A stretch of DNA of 5,466 nucleotides from Chloroflexota bacterium (GTDB lineage Bacteria > Chloroflexota > Dehalococcoidia > SM23-28-2 > HRBIN24): the NCBI GenBank assembly GCA_030550295.1, contig JAUQPQ010000097.1:1-5466 (forward strand), given 5' to 3'. Numbering within the stretch: the stretch's first letter is position 1; each line of letters starts with the position of its first letter. The translations under genes and the position numbers were made by a program. The notes below the pieces were generated by a model. That model was not told the origin of the DNA and searched no databases. It saw only the letters and a program-made list of their open reading frames with translations. Positions 1-5,161 of the stretch are shown here, piece after piece.

Positions 1-457
1 AGGAGCGCATGAAGGCCATCTGGTCTACTATCCCCGATGAGCCAGAGTATATAGCCCCGGCCACTCGGAGGCCCGGCTGCAGTTGGGCAACCTCACTGGG
101 GTAAAGGAGGTAGAGATCGGGCACGCCGTTGGCCTGAGCCCCCCTAAGTAGGGCCTCCAACTGGGGCAGCTCGTCTTCCTCCCAGGCGACGATCAGCTTC
201 CCCAGCCGACGGTAAGGCACGCCGTAGGCCTGGGCCCACTGGTATAGGAGGCGGTTCCCCTCTAGGCATAGGGTGGTCTTGAGCCAACCGGGGGGGTAAT
301 AGATGCCAGCATGGATGACGCCAGAGTTATGGGAGCTGTTCTCAAGCCCATAGGTGTGGTGCCTCTCTAAAACCAGCACGCGCTGGCGCAGGCAGAGGTG
401 GGCAGCCACGGCCAGCCCTATCGCCCCCGCCCCTATTACCACCACGTCTACGTCCAT
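1..457 (-). CDS. FAD-dependent oxidoreductase, L-2-hydroxyglutarate oxidase (LhgO)-like, N-terminal part
   Basis: The reverse strand is open from an ATG at 457 to the window edge (152 codons), so the C-terminal half or more lies outside. The protein opens with a Rossmann FAD-binding strand and dinucleotide motif GAGAIG (residues 9-14), and an acidic residue at the end of the second strand (E31) fits binding of the FAD ribose. The stretch SHNSGVIHAGIYYPPGWLK (42-60), followed by a CLEGNRLLY segment, is characteristic of the LhgO branch of the DAO superfamily, which oxidises L-2-hydroxyglutarate to 2-oxoglutarate with electrons passed to the quinone pool. A later SGSSGIVDQMAFM matches the family's usual 'S..GIVD' region. 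Family members are about 370-400 residues. An in-frame TAG lies three codons upstream of the ATG, which fixes the start; no Shine-Dalgarno precedes it. A related FAD dehydrogenase (glycerol-3-phosphate type) is the main alternative. It is divergent from the glycan operon and shows no evident functional link to it. Confidence 0.85.
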   Translation of the reverse strand, partial: MDVDVVVIGAGAIGLAVAAHLCLRQRVLVLERHHTYGLENSSHNSGVIHAGIYYPPGWLKTTLCLEGNRLLYQWAQAYGVPYRRLGKLIVAWEEDELPQLEALLRGAQANGVPDLYLLYPSEVAQLQPGLRVAGAIYSGSSGIVDQMAFMRS

Positions 458-468
458 GAGCAGAGGCT

Positions 469-497
469 ATGTTACTAGGGCCACCAGTGGCAGGCAA
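469..497 (-). promoter_or_regulatory. Candidate promoter for the LhgO-like gene, possibly leaderless
   Basis: On the reverse strand, TTGCCT (497-492) and TAACAT (474-469) are separated by exactly 17 nt. Each matches the sigma-70 consensus at four of six positions. The expected transcription start falls about 4-5 nt before the ATG at 457, which would explain the absence of a Shine-Dalgarno sequence. This is a pattern match only. Confidence 0.4.
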
Positions 498-526
498 GGG
501 GCAATCGTGCTATTTTCCACTATAGC
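487..526 (+). promoter_or_regulatory. Candidate promoter region for the glycan operon
   Basis: The operon's first gene starts at 535 directly after a pyrimidine-rich stretch with no Shine-Dalgarno. Two weak rightward -10 boxes are visible: TATTTT (511-516), with GTGGCA (487-492) 18 nt upstream, and TATAGC (521-526), whose transcript would begin almost at the GTG. The first pair overlaps the -35 box proposed for the opposite gene at 492, so the two promoters would compete or be co-regulated. I cannot choose between the two -10 boxes. Confidence 0.28.
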
Positions 527-534
527 CCCCACTA

Positions 535-1173
535 GTGAGTAGCGCCTTGTCAGGAGAGGTACCAGTTTACCCCACGCCTTGGGGCAAAAGGTGGCTGGAC
601 GTAAGCGTAGCCGTCTTGGCCTTGGCCATCTTGTGGCCCATTTTCATATTGGCCGCCCTCCTCATCAAGCTGGACTCGCCTGGCCCCATCATCGTGCGTC
701 AAAAGAGGGTAGGGAAGGGTGGCCGGCTTTTTACGTTCTACAAGTTCCGTACCCTTATGGGAGGGGAAGAAGCAGACTTAAGGGAGCGGCTGCCCAACGG
801 CGACCTCTCCCAGCAGCTTCTAAGCCCTCCTGGCTCCAATCCCAGGGCAGGGTCTATAGGGCGGGTGCTTCGGGCTACCACCGTGGATGAACTGCCCCAG
901 CTCCTTAACGTCGTCAGGGGCGATATGAGTCTGGTGGGGCCTAGGCCCGATCTGCCCCAAATCGTTGTCCGGTGGCCCTCTTACTACCACCAGCGCCACA
1001 AGGTGAAACCAGGAATGACAGGCCTAGCCCAGGTCAACGGCCGCTCCGATATTACTTATGCCCAGAAGATCCGTTACGACCTGGACTACGTCCGTTACCA
1101 TCCTTTACGCCGGGACCTGGCCATCCTCCTGAAGACTATAGGACTCGTCCTCAGCAAGAAGGGTGCCCGCTGA
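535..1173 (+). CDS. Undecaprenyl-phosphate sugar phosphotransferase (monotopic phosphoglycosyl transferase, bacterial sugar transferase family)
   Basis: This 212-residue enzyme should transfer a sugar 1-phosphate from a nucleotide sugar to undecaprenyl phosphate at the cytoplasmic face of the membrane, the first step in building a surface glycan. It has the complete small catalytic core of the family (PglC/WcaJ C-terminal type): KRWLDV (18-23), a hydrophobic re-entrant helix (about 24-45) ending in DSPGP (47-51), FYKFRTL (68-74), the catalytic Asp-Glu pair in TVDELPQL (D118, E119), NVVRGDMSLVGPRP (125-138) and PGMTGLAQVNGR (159-170). The multi-helix N-terminal region of WcaJ/WbaP is absent. 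The GTG at 535 is the first start codon after an in-frame TAG at 523; no Shine-Dalgarno precedes it, and TTG at 547 is an alternative. The sugar donor cannot be told from sequence. It is the first gene of the three-gene operon, consistent with its initiating role. Confidence 0.92.
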   Translation: MSSALSGEVPVYPTPWGKRWLDVSVAVLALAILWPIFILAALLIKLDSPGPIIVRQKRVGKGGRLFTFYKFRTLMGGEEADLRERLPNGDLSQQLLSPPGSNPRAGSIGRVLRATTVDELPQLLNVVRGDMSLVGPRPDLPQIVVRWPSYYHQRHKVKPGMTGLAQVNGRSDITYAQKIRYDLDYVRYHPLRRDLAILLKTIGLVLSKKGAR

Positions 1174-1179
1174 GGAGGT
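1173..1179 (+). promoter_or_regulatory. Shine-Dalgarno for the GT4 gene
   Basis: AGGAGGT is a full match to the anti-Shine-Dalgarno core. It begins within the upstream gene's TGA and lies 11 nt before the ATG at 1191. It decides this start over the far upstream ATG at 972, which lies deep inside the sugar transferase gene. Confidence 0.7.
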
Positions 1180-1190
1180 CGTCGGGATTT

Positions 1191-2369
1191 ATGCGTGTCC
1201 TGTTTCTAACCCCTAGGCTGCCTTATCCGCCGGTAGGAGGTGGCCTGGTGAAAAGTTGGGCCCTGGTGGAGTTTTTGCGTCAGCAGGCAGAGGTATGGAT
1301 CCTCTGCTTTCAGGGGGTGCCTTGGTCGGCCCAGCAAGAGGCCTGGGTTGCATCGTGGGGTGGGCGTCTAAGGGCCTTCCCCTTGCGCCGCGAACGGGAT
1401 GCCATCTCCTTCTTGGCCAGCCTTATCCACAGGCTTCCTCTGAGCGTCTATCGCCATTGGTGCCCAGCCATGGCAGAGGGGGTAGCCAAAACTCTGGAGG
1501 AAGGGATAGACGTGGTCTTTGCTGACCATCTGTACATGGCCCAATTCGTACCGTCGGACTTTTCCGGGCCCAGAGTCCTCCACCTTCACAACGTAGAGTC
1601 CCTGCTCTGGGAACGCTATGCCCCATTCGCTGGCCCCCTGAGGCCCCTAGTCTGGTGGGAGGCCCTAAGGCTCCGCCAGTATGAAAAGAAGGTCTTCTCC
1701 ATGTTCCACCGCCTCCTAGTAGTCTCAGAAGAGGAAAGGGCGGCGGTCATGGGCATGGGGGTGCCCGCCTGGCAGGTGCTTTTGGTGCCCAACGTCCCCC
1801 GACCTGATCTCTTGGCCCGTCCGCCTCTAGAGCCACCGCCAAGCAAAACGGTGGCCTTCTTGGGCACTTTGAGTTGGCCTCCCAACCAGGTCTCCCTGCG
1901 ATGGTTCATGCGCGCCTGCTGGCCCCACTTGAGAAGGAGAGTCCCCCAAGCCCACCTGGTAATCGGTGGGGGGGAGCCTCCCCTCTGGCTCCAACGCTGG
2001 GTGCAGGCCCGTACAGACATAGATCTGAGGTGTCCTTTGGACGATGCGGCAGAGGAGGAGATATACCAGGGAGCACGGGCCTTGGTGGAACCAGCCCTCA
2101 CGGGGGGCGGTAGCAAGGTAAAGGTGCTTAATGCCCTGGCCAGGGGCCTACCTGTGGTCACTACGCCGCGAGGCGTCCAGGGTCTGAGGGCCGTCCCAGG
2201 TGCTCACCTGCTCGTCGCCTCCACCCCTCAGGAAATGGTACAGGCTATCGCCTCCCTTATGGACCAAGACGGCCTGTGGAGGCGTCTGAGCCGAGGGGGA
2301 AGAGAACTAGTGGGGCAATTTTACACACTGGAGGAGGCGTTCTCCCACCTTGGGGAGGTGCTGAGTTGA
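1191..2369 (+). CDS. Glycosyltransferase, GT4/GT-B fold
   Basis: This 392-residue protein is a retaining GT-B glycosyltransferase that should add a second sugar to the lipid-linked acceptor made by its upstream neighbour. The N-terminal Rossmann domain opens MRVLFLTPRLPYPPVGGG (1-18), a glycine-rich acceptor-side loop typical of the family, and contains LHLHNVES (130-137). The C-terminal donor-binding domain begins near 219 with VAFLGTLSWPPN (221-232). It carries the nucleotide-sugar signature around E300, GGGSKVKVLNALARG (305-319) followed by LPVVTT (320-325), which is the E-x7-E-like region of GT4 enzymes, although the second acidic residue is replaced here by asparagine (N314). The opening resembles glycosyltransferases found with exosortase/PEP-CTERM polysaccharide loci, but that is not proof of such a locus. 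The start at 1191 has a strong Shine-Dalgarno. It follows the sugar transferase by 17 nt and overlaps the GT26 gene by 4 nt. Donor and linkage are unknown. Confidence 0.88.
   Translation: MRVLFLTPRLPYPPVGGGLVKSWALVEFLRQQAEVWILCFQGVPWSAQQEAWVASWGGRLRAFPLRRERDAISFLASLIHRLPLSVYRHWCPAMAEGVAKTLEEGIDVVFADHLYMAQFVPSDFSGPRVLHLHNVESLLWERYAPFAGPLRPLVWWEALRLRQYEKKVFSMFHRLLVVSEEERAAVMGMGVPAWQVLLVPNVPRPDLLARPPLEPPPSKTVAFLGTLSWPPNQVSLRWFMRACWPHLRRRVPQAHLVIGGGEPPLWLQRWVQARTDIDLRCPLDDAAEEEIYQGARALVEPALTGGGSKVKVLNALARGLPVVTTPRGVQGLRAVPGAHLLVASTPQEMVQAIASLMDQDGLWRRLSRGGRELVGQFYTLEEAFSHLGEVLS
2352..2359 (+). promoter_or_regulatory. Shine-Dalgarno that sets a TTG start for the GT26 gene
   Basis: GGGGAGGT lies in the last codons of the GT4 gene and ends 6 nt before the TTG at 2366; its GGAGG core (2354-2358) leaves 7 nt. 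No ATG or GTG in the right frame has comparable support. The TTG sits inside TTGA, shared with the upstream stop. Confidence 0.65.
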
Positions 2370-3163
2370 CACAGCCTTCCCTCCTGGGCCTGAGCCTCCA
2401 TATAATCACCCGAGAGGAGCTCAGAGCCATCCTGTTGGACAAGCTCAAAAGGGAGGGCCCAGAGCTCACGGCCATCGCCACCGTCAACGCTGAGTGTCTA
2501 GCCCTGGCCCACCAGGACAGGGGCTACCGGGATGCCCTAGGGCGATTCCAGCTCAGGCTGATAGATGGGGTTGGGGTAGCCTTAGGCCTACGCCTCAAAG
2601 GGGTAAAGGGGGTAGAGCGGCTACCGGGGAGACAACTGGTTCCCCTGCTGGCCTCCCTCTGCCAACAGCAGGGATGCAGCCTTCTCCTCTTGGGTAGTAG
2701 GGGGTGGGTAGCACAAGAGGCAGCGCGCCGCCTGGCCACCAGCTTTCCTGGCTTGCGGGCCGGATGGTATTCTCCCTCCACCCTTGCCGGCCCTAAGATG
2801 CCGCAAGCAATGGAAGAGAAATTGGCAGGTCTTCTGAAAAGGCTGAGGCCCAAGGTTGTCTTAGTGGCCTTAGGCATGCCCAAGCAGGAGCTGTGGATAG
2901 ACCTCTACCGGCCCCTCCTAGAAGAGGCCGGGGTGCTGGTAGCAGTGGGGATAGGAGGGGCCCTAGACTACCTTGTTGGGGCCGTGCCCAACCTTCCCAT
3001 TAGGGGCGGCAGGTGGGGGCTAGAGTGGCTTTTCCGTCTGCTGGCCCAGCCCCGCAAGCGCCTGGGGAGGCAGGCCGAGCGCCTGCCCCTTTTCATCGTT
3101 CTCTCTATTGCCGAGGCCGTAAAGGCTCGGCTCGCCTCCCTCGACAGGGGGAGGGCCCTTTGA
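2366..3163 (+). CDS. WecG/TagA/CpsF family glycosyltransferase (GT26)
   Basis: This 265-residue protein (family usually near 240-260) belongs to GT26, whose known members transfer N-acetylmannosamine (TagA, wall teichoic acid) or its uronic acid (WecG, enterobacterial common antigen) onto undecaprenyl-diphosphate GlcNAc at the membrane. Family landmarks appear in order: LGLSLHIITREEL (7-19), ATVNAE (38-43), LIDGVGVALG (65-74), ERLPG (84-88), ALGMPKQELW (168-177), VGIGGALDYLVG (194-205) and GLEWLFRLLAQPRKR (218-232). T39 and D67 lie 28 residues apart, as do the catalytic Thr and Asp of TagA. The basic C-terminal tail (about 212-265) corresponds to the membrane-associating appendage of the family. 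The usual Lys-Arg-Ala-Pro stretch after the glycine motif reads PNLP here. Translation starts at a TTG overlapping the upstream TGA by four bases, so it is probably translationally coupled. It is the last gene of the glycan operon; the sugar it adds is not predictable. Confidence 0.88.
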   Translation: MTQPSLLGLSLHIITREELRAILLDKLKREGPELTAIATVNAECLALAHQDRGYRDALGRFQLRLIDGVGVALGLRLKGVKGVERLPGRQLVPLLASLCQQQGCSLLLLGSRGWVAQEAARRLATSFPGLRAGWYSPSTLAGPKMPQAMEEKLAGLLKRLRPKVVLVALGMPKQELWIDLYRPLLEEAGVLVAVGIGGALDYLVGAVPNLPIRGGRWGLEWLFRLLAQPRKRLGRQAERLPLFIVLSIAEAVKARLASLDRGRAL

Positions 3164-3169
3164 TAAGAT
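3141..3169 (+). promoter_or_regulatory. Candidate sigma-70-like promoter for tRNA-Pro, inside the GT26 gene end
   Basis: TCGACA (3141-3146, five of six to consensus) and TAAGAT (3164-3169, four of six) are separated by 17 nt. The predicted transcription start is near 3176, about four bases before the mature tRNA 5' end. The -35 box lies in the final codons of the GT26 gene and the -10 box begins one base after its stop codon. Confidence 0.55.
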
Positions 3170-3179
3170 TTGGCCTGGA

Positions 3180-3257
3180 CGGGGTGTAGCTCAGCCTGGA
3201 TAGAGCGCACGGTTCGGGGCCGTGAGGTCGGCGGTTCAAATCCGCCCACCCCGACCA
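3180..3257 (+). tRNA. tRNA-Pro, anticodon CGG
   Basis: The 78-nt sequence folds into a complete cloverleaf. The acceptor stem is CGGGGTG paired with CACCCCG, then TA, a D stem GCTC/GAGC with loop AGCCTGGATA, an anticodon stem CACGG/CCGTG with loop TTCGGGG, a five-base variable loop AGGTC, and a T arm GGCGG-TTCAAAT-CCGCC. Discriminator A73 and an encoded CCA follow. The anticodon at 3215-3217 is CGG, which reads the proline codon CCG. C1:G72, A73 and G37 are the known identity features of bacterial proline tRNA. All stems are fully paired and I see no intron. It lies 16 nt after the GT26 stop and has its own candidate promoter there. No clear terminator follows it. Confidence 0.96.
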
Positions 3258-3279
3258 CCCCCCACAGGGCCTGAAGGTC

Positions 3280-3310
3280 TTGCCAAGGAGTCCATCCTTA
3301 CTCTTAAAAT
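3280..3310 (+). promoter_or_regulatory. Candidate promoter for the TPR-ABC exporter operon
   Basis: TTGCCA (3280-3285) and TAAAAT (3305-3310, five of six to TATAAT) lie in the only AT-rich island of the region (3299-3318). The spacer is 19 nt, longer than optimal. A start near 3317 would give a leader of about 33 nt. The rest of 3258-3349 shows no gene and no convincing terminator for the tRNA. Confidence 0.42.
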
Positions 3311-3337
3311 TAATTTCTGCGTGCCGAGCTTCTACGT

Positions 3338-3343
3338 GAGGGG
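3338..3343 (+). promoter_or_regulatory. Shine-Dalgarno for the TPR gene
   Basis: GAGGGG ends 6 nt before the ATG at 3350. A second in-frame ATG at 3356 would have a 12-nt spacing, and the ATG at 3345 is out of frame, so 3350 is preferred. Confidence 0.55.
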
Positions 3344-3349
3344 CATGGG

Positions 3350-4213
3350 ATGGCTATGCTGAACGAACTAGGAGGGAGAGAGACCCTAAGGCGTCAGATG
3401 ACCGAACTGGCTGTACGCCTGGCCAAGGAGGGCCGCTGGGAGGATGCGGTCCGAATAAATAGGGCCATCATCGAGAACTTCCCCAACGATATAGAGGCGT
3501 ACAACCGCCTCGGCAAGGCCCTTCTGGAGCTGAGACGCTACGAAGAGGCCCGCGATGCTTACGTAAAGGCCTTAGAGCTAGACCCCCACAACACCATCGC
3601 CCAGCGCAACCTCTCCCGCCTAGGGCTTTTGGCCAGCGAGCTAGCCAAGGAGAAAGTGCCCCAGACCCCCAAACTGCCCCCCGAAATGTTCATCGAAGAG
3701 ATGGGCAAGACAGGGGTGACTACCCTCATCCATCCCAACCGGGAACGAGCCGTCCAGCTCTCGGCAGGAGATGAGGTGGTACTACGCCCGAAAGGCAGAT
3801 CGCTAATCGTAGAAGGGATTGATGGCAGCTATCTAGGGGAGATAGAACCCCGTTTGGCCCAGCGCCTCGTCCGCCTTATGGAGGGCGGCAACCGCTACGT
3901 GGCCGCCATAAGCCAGGTCACCGATGCGGGCGACGTGAAGGTCTTCATCCGCGAGGTGTTCCAGCACCCAAGCCAGATCGGCAAGCTCTCCTTCCTCCCA
4001 GAACAGAAAGGGGAGCTCATACGCCCTTACGTCAGGGAGAGGCTGGTACGCCAAGACGAGGTAGAGCCCATCCTGGACGAAGAGATATGGGAGGAGCTGG
4101 AGGGGGACGAATGGGAGCAGGCTCGCAACCGCCTGGCCGAGGCAGAGGCAGTAGACCTGGAAGAGGAAGAAGAAGAGGATCCCACCCCCGAGCTAGAGGA
4201 AGATGTCCCCTGA
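3350..4213 (+). CDS. TPR protein with HIRAN-like beta domain and acidic C-terminal tail
   Basis: This 287-residue protein has three parts and no signal peptide or membrane segment, so it is probably cytoplasmic. Residues about 15-48 and 49-82 are two tetratricopeptide repeats with the usual pattern (for example AVRLAKEGRWEDAVRINRAI, then YNRLGKALLELRRYEEARDA and ALELDPHN), followed by a capping helix near 83-99; such repeats bind peptides. After a proline-rich linker (103-112), residues about 135-205 form a predicted beta domain: LSAGDEVVL, LIVEGIDGSYLGEI, then a helix ending LMEGGNRYVAAI. This order recalls the second half of HIRAN domains, though the match is only by eye. The last 50 residues are strongly acidic (EEEEEED at 271-277). 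I cannot assign a function. It is the first gene of an apparent operon, 24 nt before an ABC ATPase, which hints at a link to that exporter without showing it. Confidence 0.85.
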   Translation: MAMLNELGGRETLRRQMTELAVRLAKEGRWEDAVRINRAIIENFPNDIEAYNRLGKALLELRRYEEARDAYVKALELDPHNTIAQRNLSRLGLLASELAKEKVPQTPKLPPEMFIEEMGKTGVTTLIHPNRERAVQLSAGDEVVLRPKGRSLIVEGIDGSYLGEIEPRLAQRLVRLMEGGNRYVAAISQVTDAGDVKVFIREVFQHPSQIGKLSFLPEQKGELIRPYVRERLVRQDEVEPILDEEIWEELEGDEWEQARNRLAEAEAVDLEEEEEEDPTPELEEDVP

Positions 4214-4234
4214 CCCTTGATATCATCGAAAGGG
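4214..4234 (+). promoter_or_regulatory. Possible hairpin covering the ABC ATPase ribosome-binding site
   Basis: CCCTT (4214-4218), directly after the TPR stop codon, can pair with AAGGG (4230-4234), which is part of the purine stretch in front of the ATG at 4238. A ribosome finishing the TPR gene would cover the left arm and free the site, a simple form of translational coupling. The stem is only five pairs with an 11-nt loop, so it may be chance. Confidence 0.22.
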
Positions 4235-4237
4235 GAG

Positions 4238-5161
4238 ATGGGGCCTATCATCTGGGCTTGGCAGGTCGTCAAACGCTATGGTTCCCTAGTAGCCCTAGAC
4301 CATGTCTCTTTCCAAGTGGAGGAAGGGGAGTGCTTTGGGGTCTTAGGGCCTAACGGGGCAGGCAAGACAACGCTCATTCGCCTAATGGCCGCCCTCTCCC
4401 CCCTCACCGAAGGCCGCCTCCTAGTAGACGGCCTGGACGTGATGCGCCAGGGGCGCTTAATCCGCCAGCGCATAGGCCTTGTCCCCCAGCACGATAACCT
4501 CGACCCAGAACTTACGGTACGTCAGAACTTGCTGGTGTACAGCCGCTACTTCGATATCCCTCGCCCCCTGGCCCAAAAGCGAGTAGAAGAGGTGCTAGAG
4601 CTGTTCCACCTTCAAGAGAGGGCCAACAACCGCATCGATACCCTCTCAGAGGGCCTGCGTCGTCGCCTCATCCTCGCCCGTGCCCTGGTCTCCAGCCCCC
4701 GTCTCCTCATCCTGGACGAGCCCACAGCAGGGCTCGACCCTCAGGCCCGCCACCTGGTATGGCAGAAGCTGAGGCAGCTCCGCAAAGAGGGCCTGACCAT
4801 GGTCCTCACCACCCACTATATGGATGAGGCGGAGCAGCTGTGTGACCGCCTCCTCATACTGCACCAGGGGCGCATCATGGCTGAGGGTTCACCCCAGGAG
4901 CTCATAGAGGGCTACATCGGTAGGGAGGTAGTAGAGGTACATGGCGTCTCCCCAAGCCACCGGGGGCACCTGCAGGGGTTAGTGGCCAGCGCCATGGGGG
5001 TGGAGATGGAGGAGGCGGAAGGGGTCTTCTATCTCTACGTACGCCACCAAGATGGCATCGACCCTGGCACGCTGCGGGCCCTAGGCCGACAGGTGGTGTA
5101 CCGGCGGGCCAATCTGGAGGACGTGTTTCTGCGTTTGACGGGGAGGGGGCTGGCAGATTGA
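4238..5161 (+). CDS. ABC-2 exporter ATP-binding protein, NodI/DrrA-like
   Basis: This 307-residue nucleotide-binding subunit should power export through the permease encoded just downstream. All ATPase motifs are present: Walker A GPNGAGKTT (37-45), Q-loop in LVPQHD (Q84), signature LSEGL (136-140), Walker B LLILDEPTAGLDP with D160 and catalytic E161, D-loop AGLD, and the H-loop histidine (H193) in LTTHYMDEA. The signature differs from the usual LSGGM/LSGGQ by a Glu in place of the first Gly; the second Gly is kept. The roughly 75-residue C-terminal extension ending RRANLEDVFLRLTGRGL is typical of DrrA and NodI, which serve drug, lipo-oligosaccharide or other hydrophobic substrates. I start at ATG 4238 because KRYGSLVALDHVSF then lies at the normal distance from the N-terminus, although the purine stretch is very close to it. 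TTG at 4217 is an alternative adding seven residues. The substrate is unknown. Confidence 0.93.
   Translation: MGPIIWAWQVVKRYGSLVALDHVSFQVEEGECFGVLGPNGAGKTTLIRLMAALSPLTEGRLLVDGLDVMRQGRLIRQRIGLVPQHDNLDPELTVRQNLLVYSRYFDIPRPLAQKRVEEVLELFHLQERANNRIDTLSEGLRRRLILARALVSSPRLLILDEPTAGLDPQARHLVWQKLRQLRKEGLTMVLTTHYMDEAEQLCDRLLILHQGRIMAEGSPQELIEGYIGREVVEVHGVSPSHRGHLQGLVASAMGVEMEEAEGVFYLYVRHQDGIDPGTLRALGRQVVYRRANLEDVFLRLTGRGLAD
5140..5149 (+). promoter_or_regulatory. Shine-Dalgarno that supports a TTG start for the permease
   Basis: GGGGAGGGGG lies within the last codons of the ATPase gene and ends 8 nt before the TTG at 5158. It supports that start over the in-frame GTG at 5179, which has no comparable purine stretch. 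Confidence 0.5.

Noticed and set aside
354..542. Forward frame of 62 codons near the left end
   Set aside because: It runs antisense to the clear LhgO-like gene and then across the divergent spacer, with Ser/Thr/Arg-rich low-complexity sequence.
972..1190. Upstream extension of the GT4 frame to an ATG at 972
   Set aside because: It would overlap the sugar transferase by 200 bases and adds 73 proline/arginine-rich residues with no family match. The ATG at 1191 has a strong Shine-Dalgarno and the typical MRVLFLT start.
1616..2161. Reverse-strand frame of 181 codons inside the GT4 gene
   Set aside because: It is a shadow of GC-rich coding sequence; the translation is low in hydrophobic core and matches no family, while the forward frame is a clear glycosyltransferase.
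2276..2365. Upstream extension of the GT26 frame to 2276
   Set aside because: It lies inside the GT4 C-terminus and gives non-family sequence; the TTG at 2366 with its Shine-Dalgarno gives the normal family length.
2968..3258. Reverse-strand frame of 96 codons opening MVGVGGFEPPTSR
   Set aside because: This is the well-known spurious translation of the antisense of a tRNA gene (here tRNA-Pro) continued into the antisense of the GT26 gene. It is not a real protein.
3233..3349. tRNA 3' end as an integration (attachment) site
   Set aside because: No integrase gene and no second copy of the tRNA 3' sequence is visible in the window, and the genes on both sides look like ordinary chromosomal operons.
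3258..3349. Intrinsic terminator after tRNA-Pro or the glycan operon
   Set aside because: The only stem found has five pairs, is AT-rich at its ends and is not followed by a proper T run.
4027..4272. Reverse-strand serine-rich frame
   Set aside because: The serine run is the antisense of the Glu-rich tail of the TPR protein.
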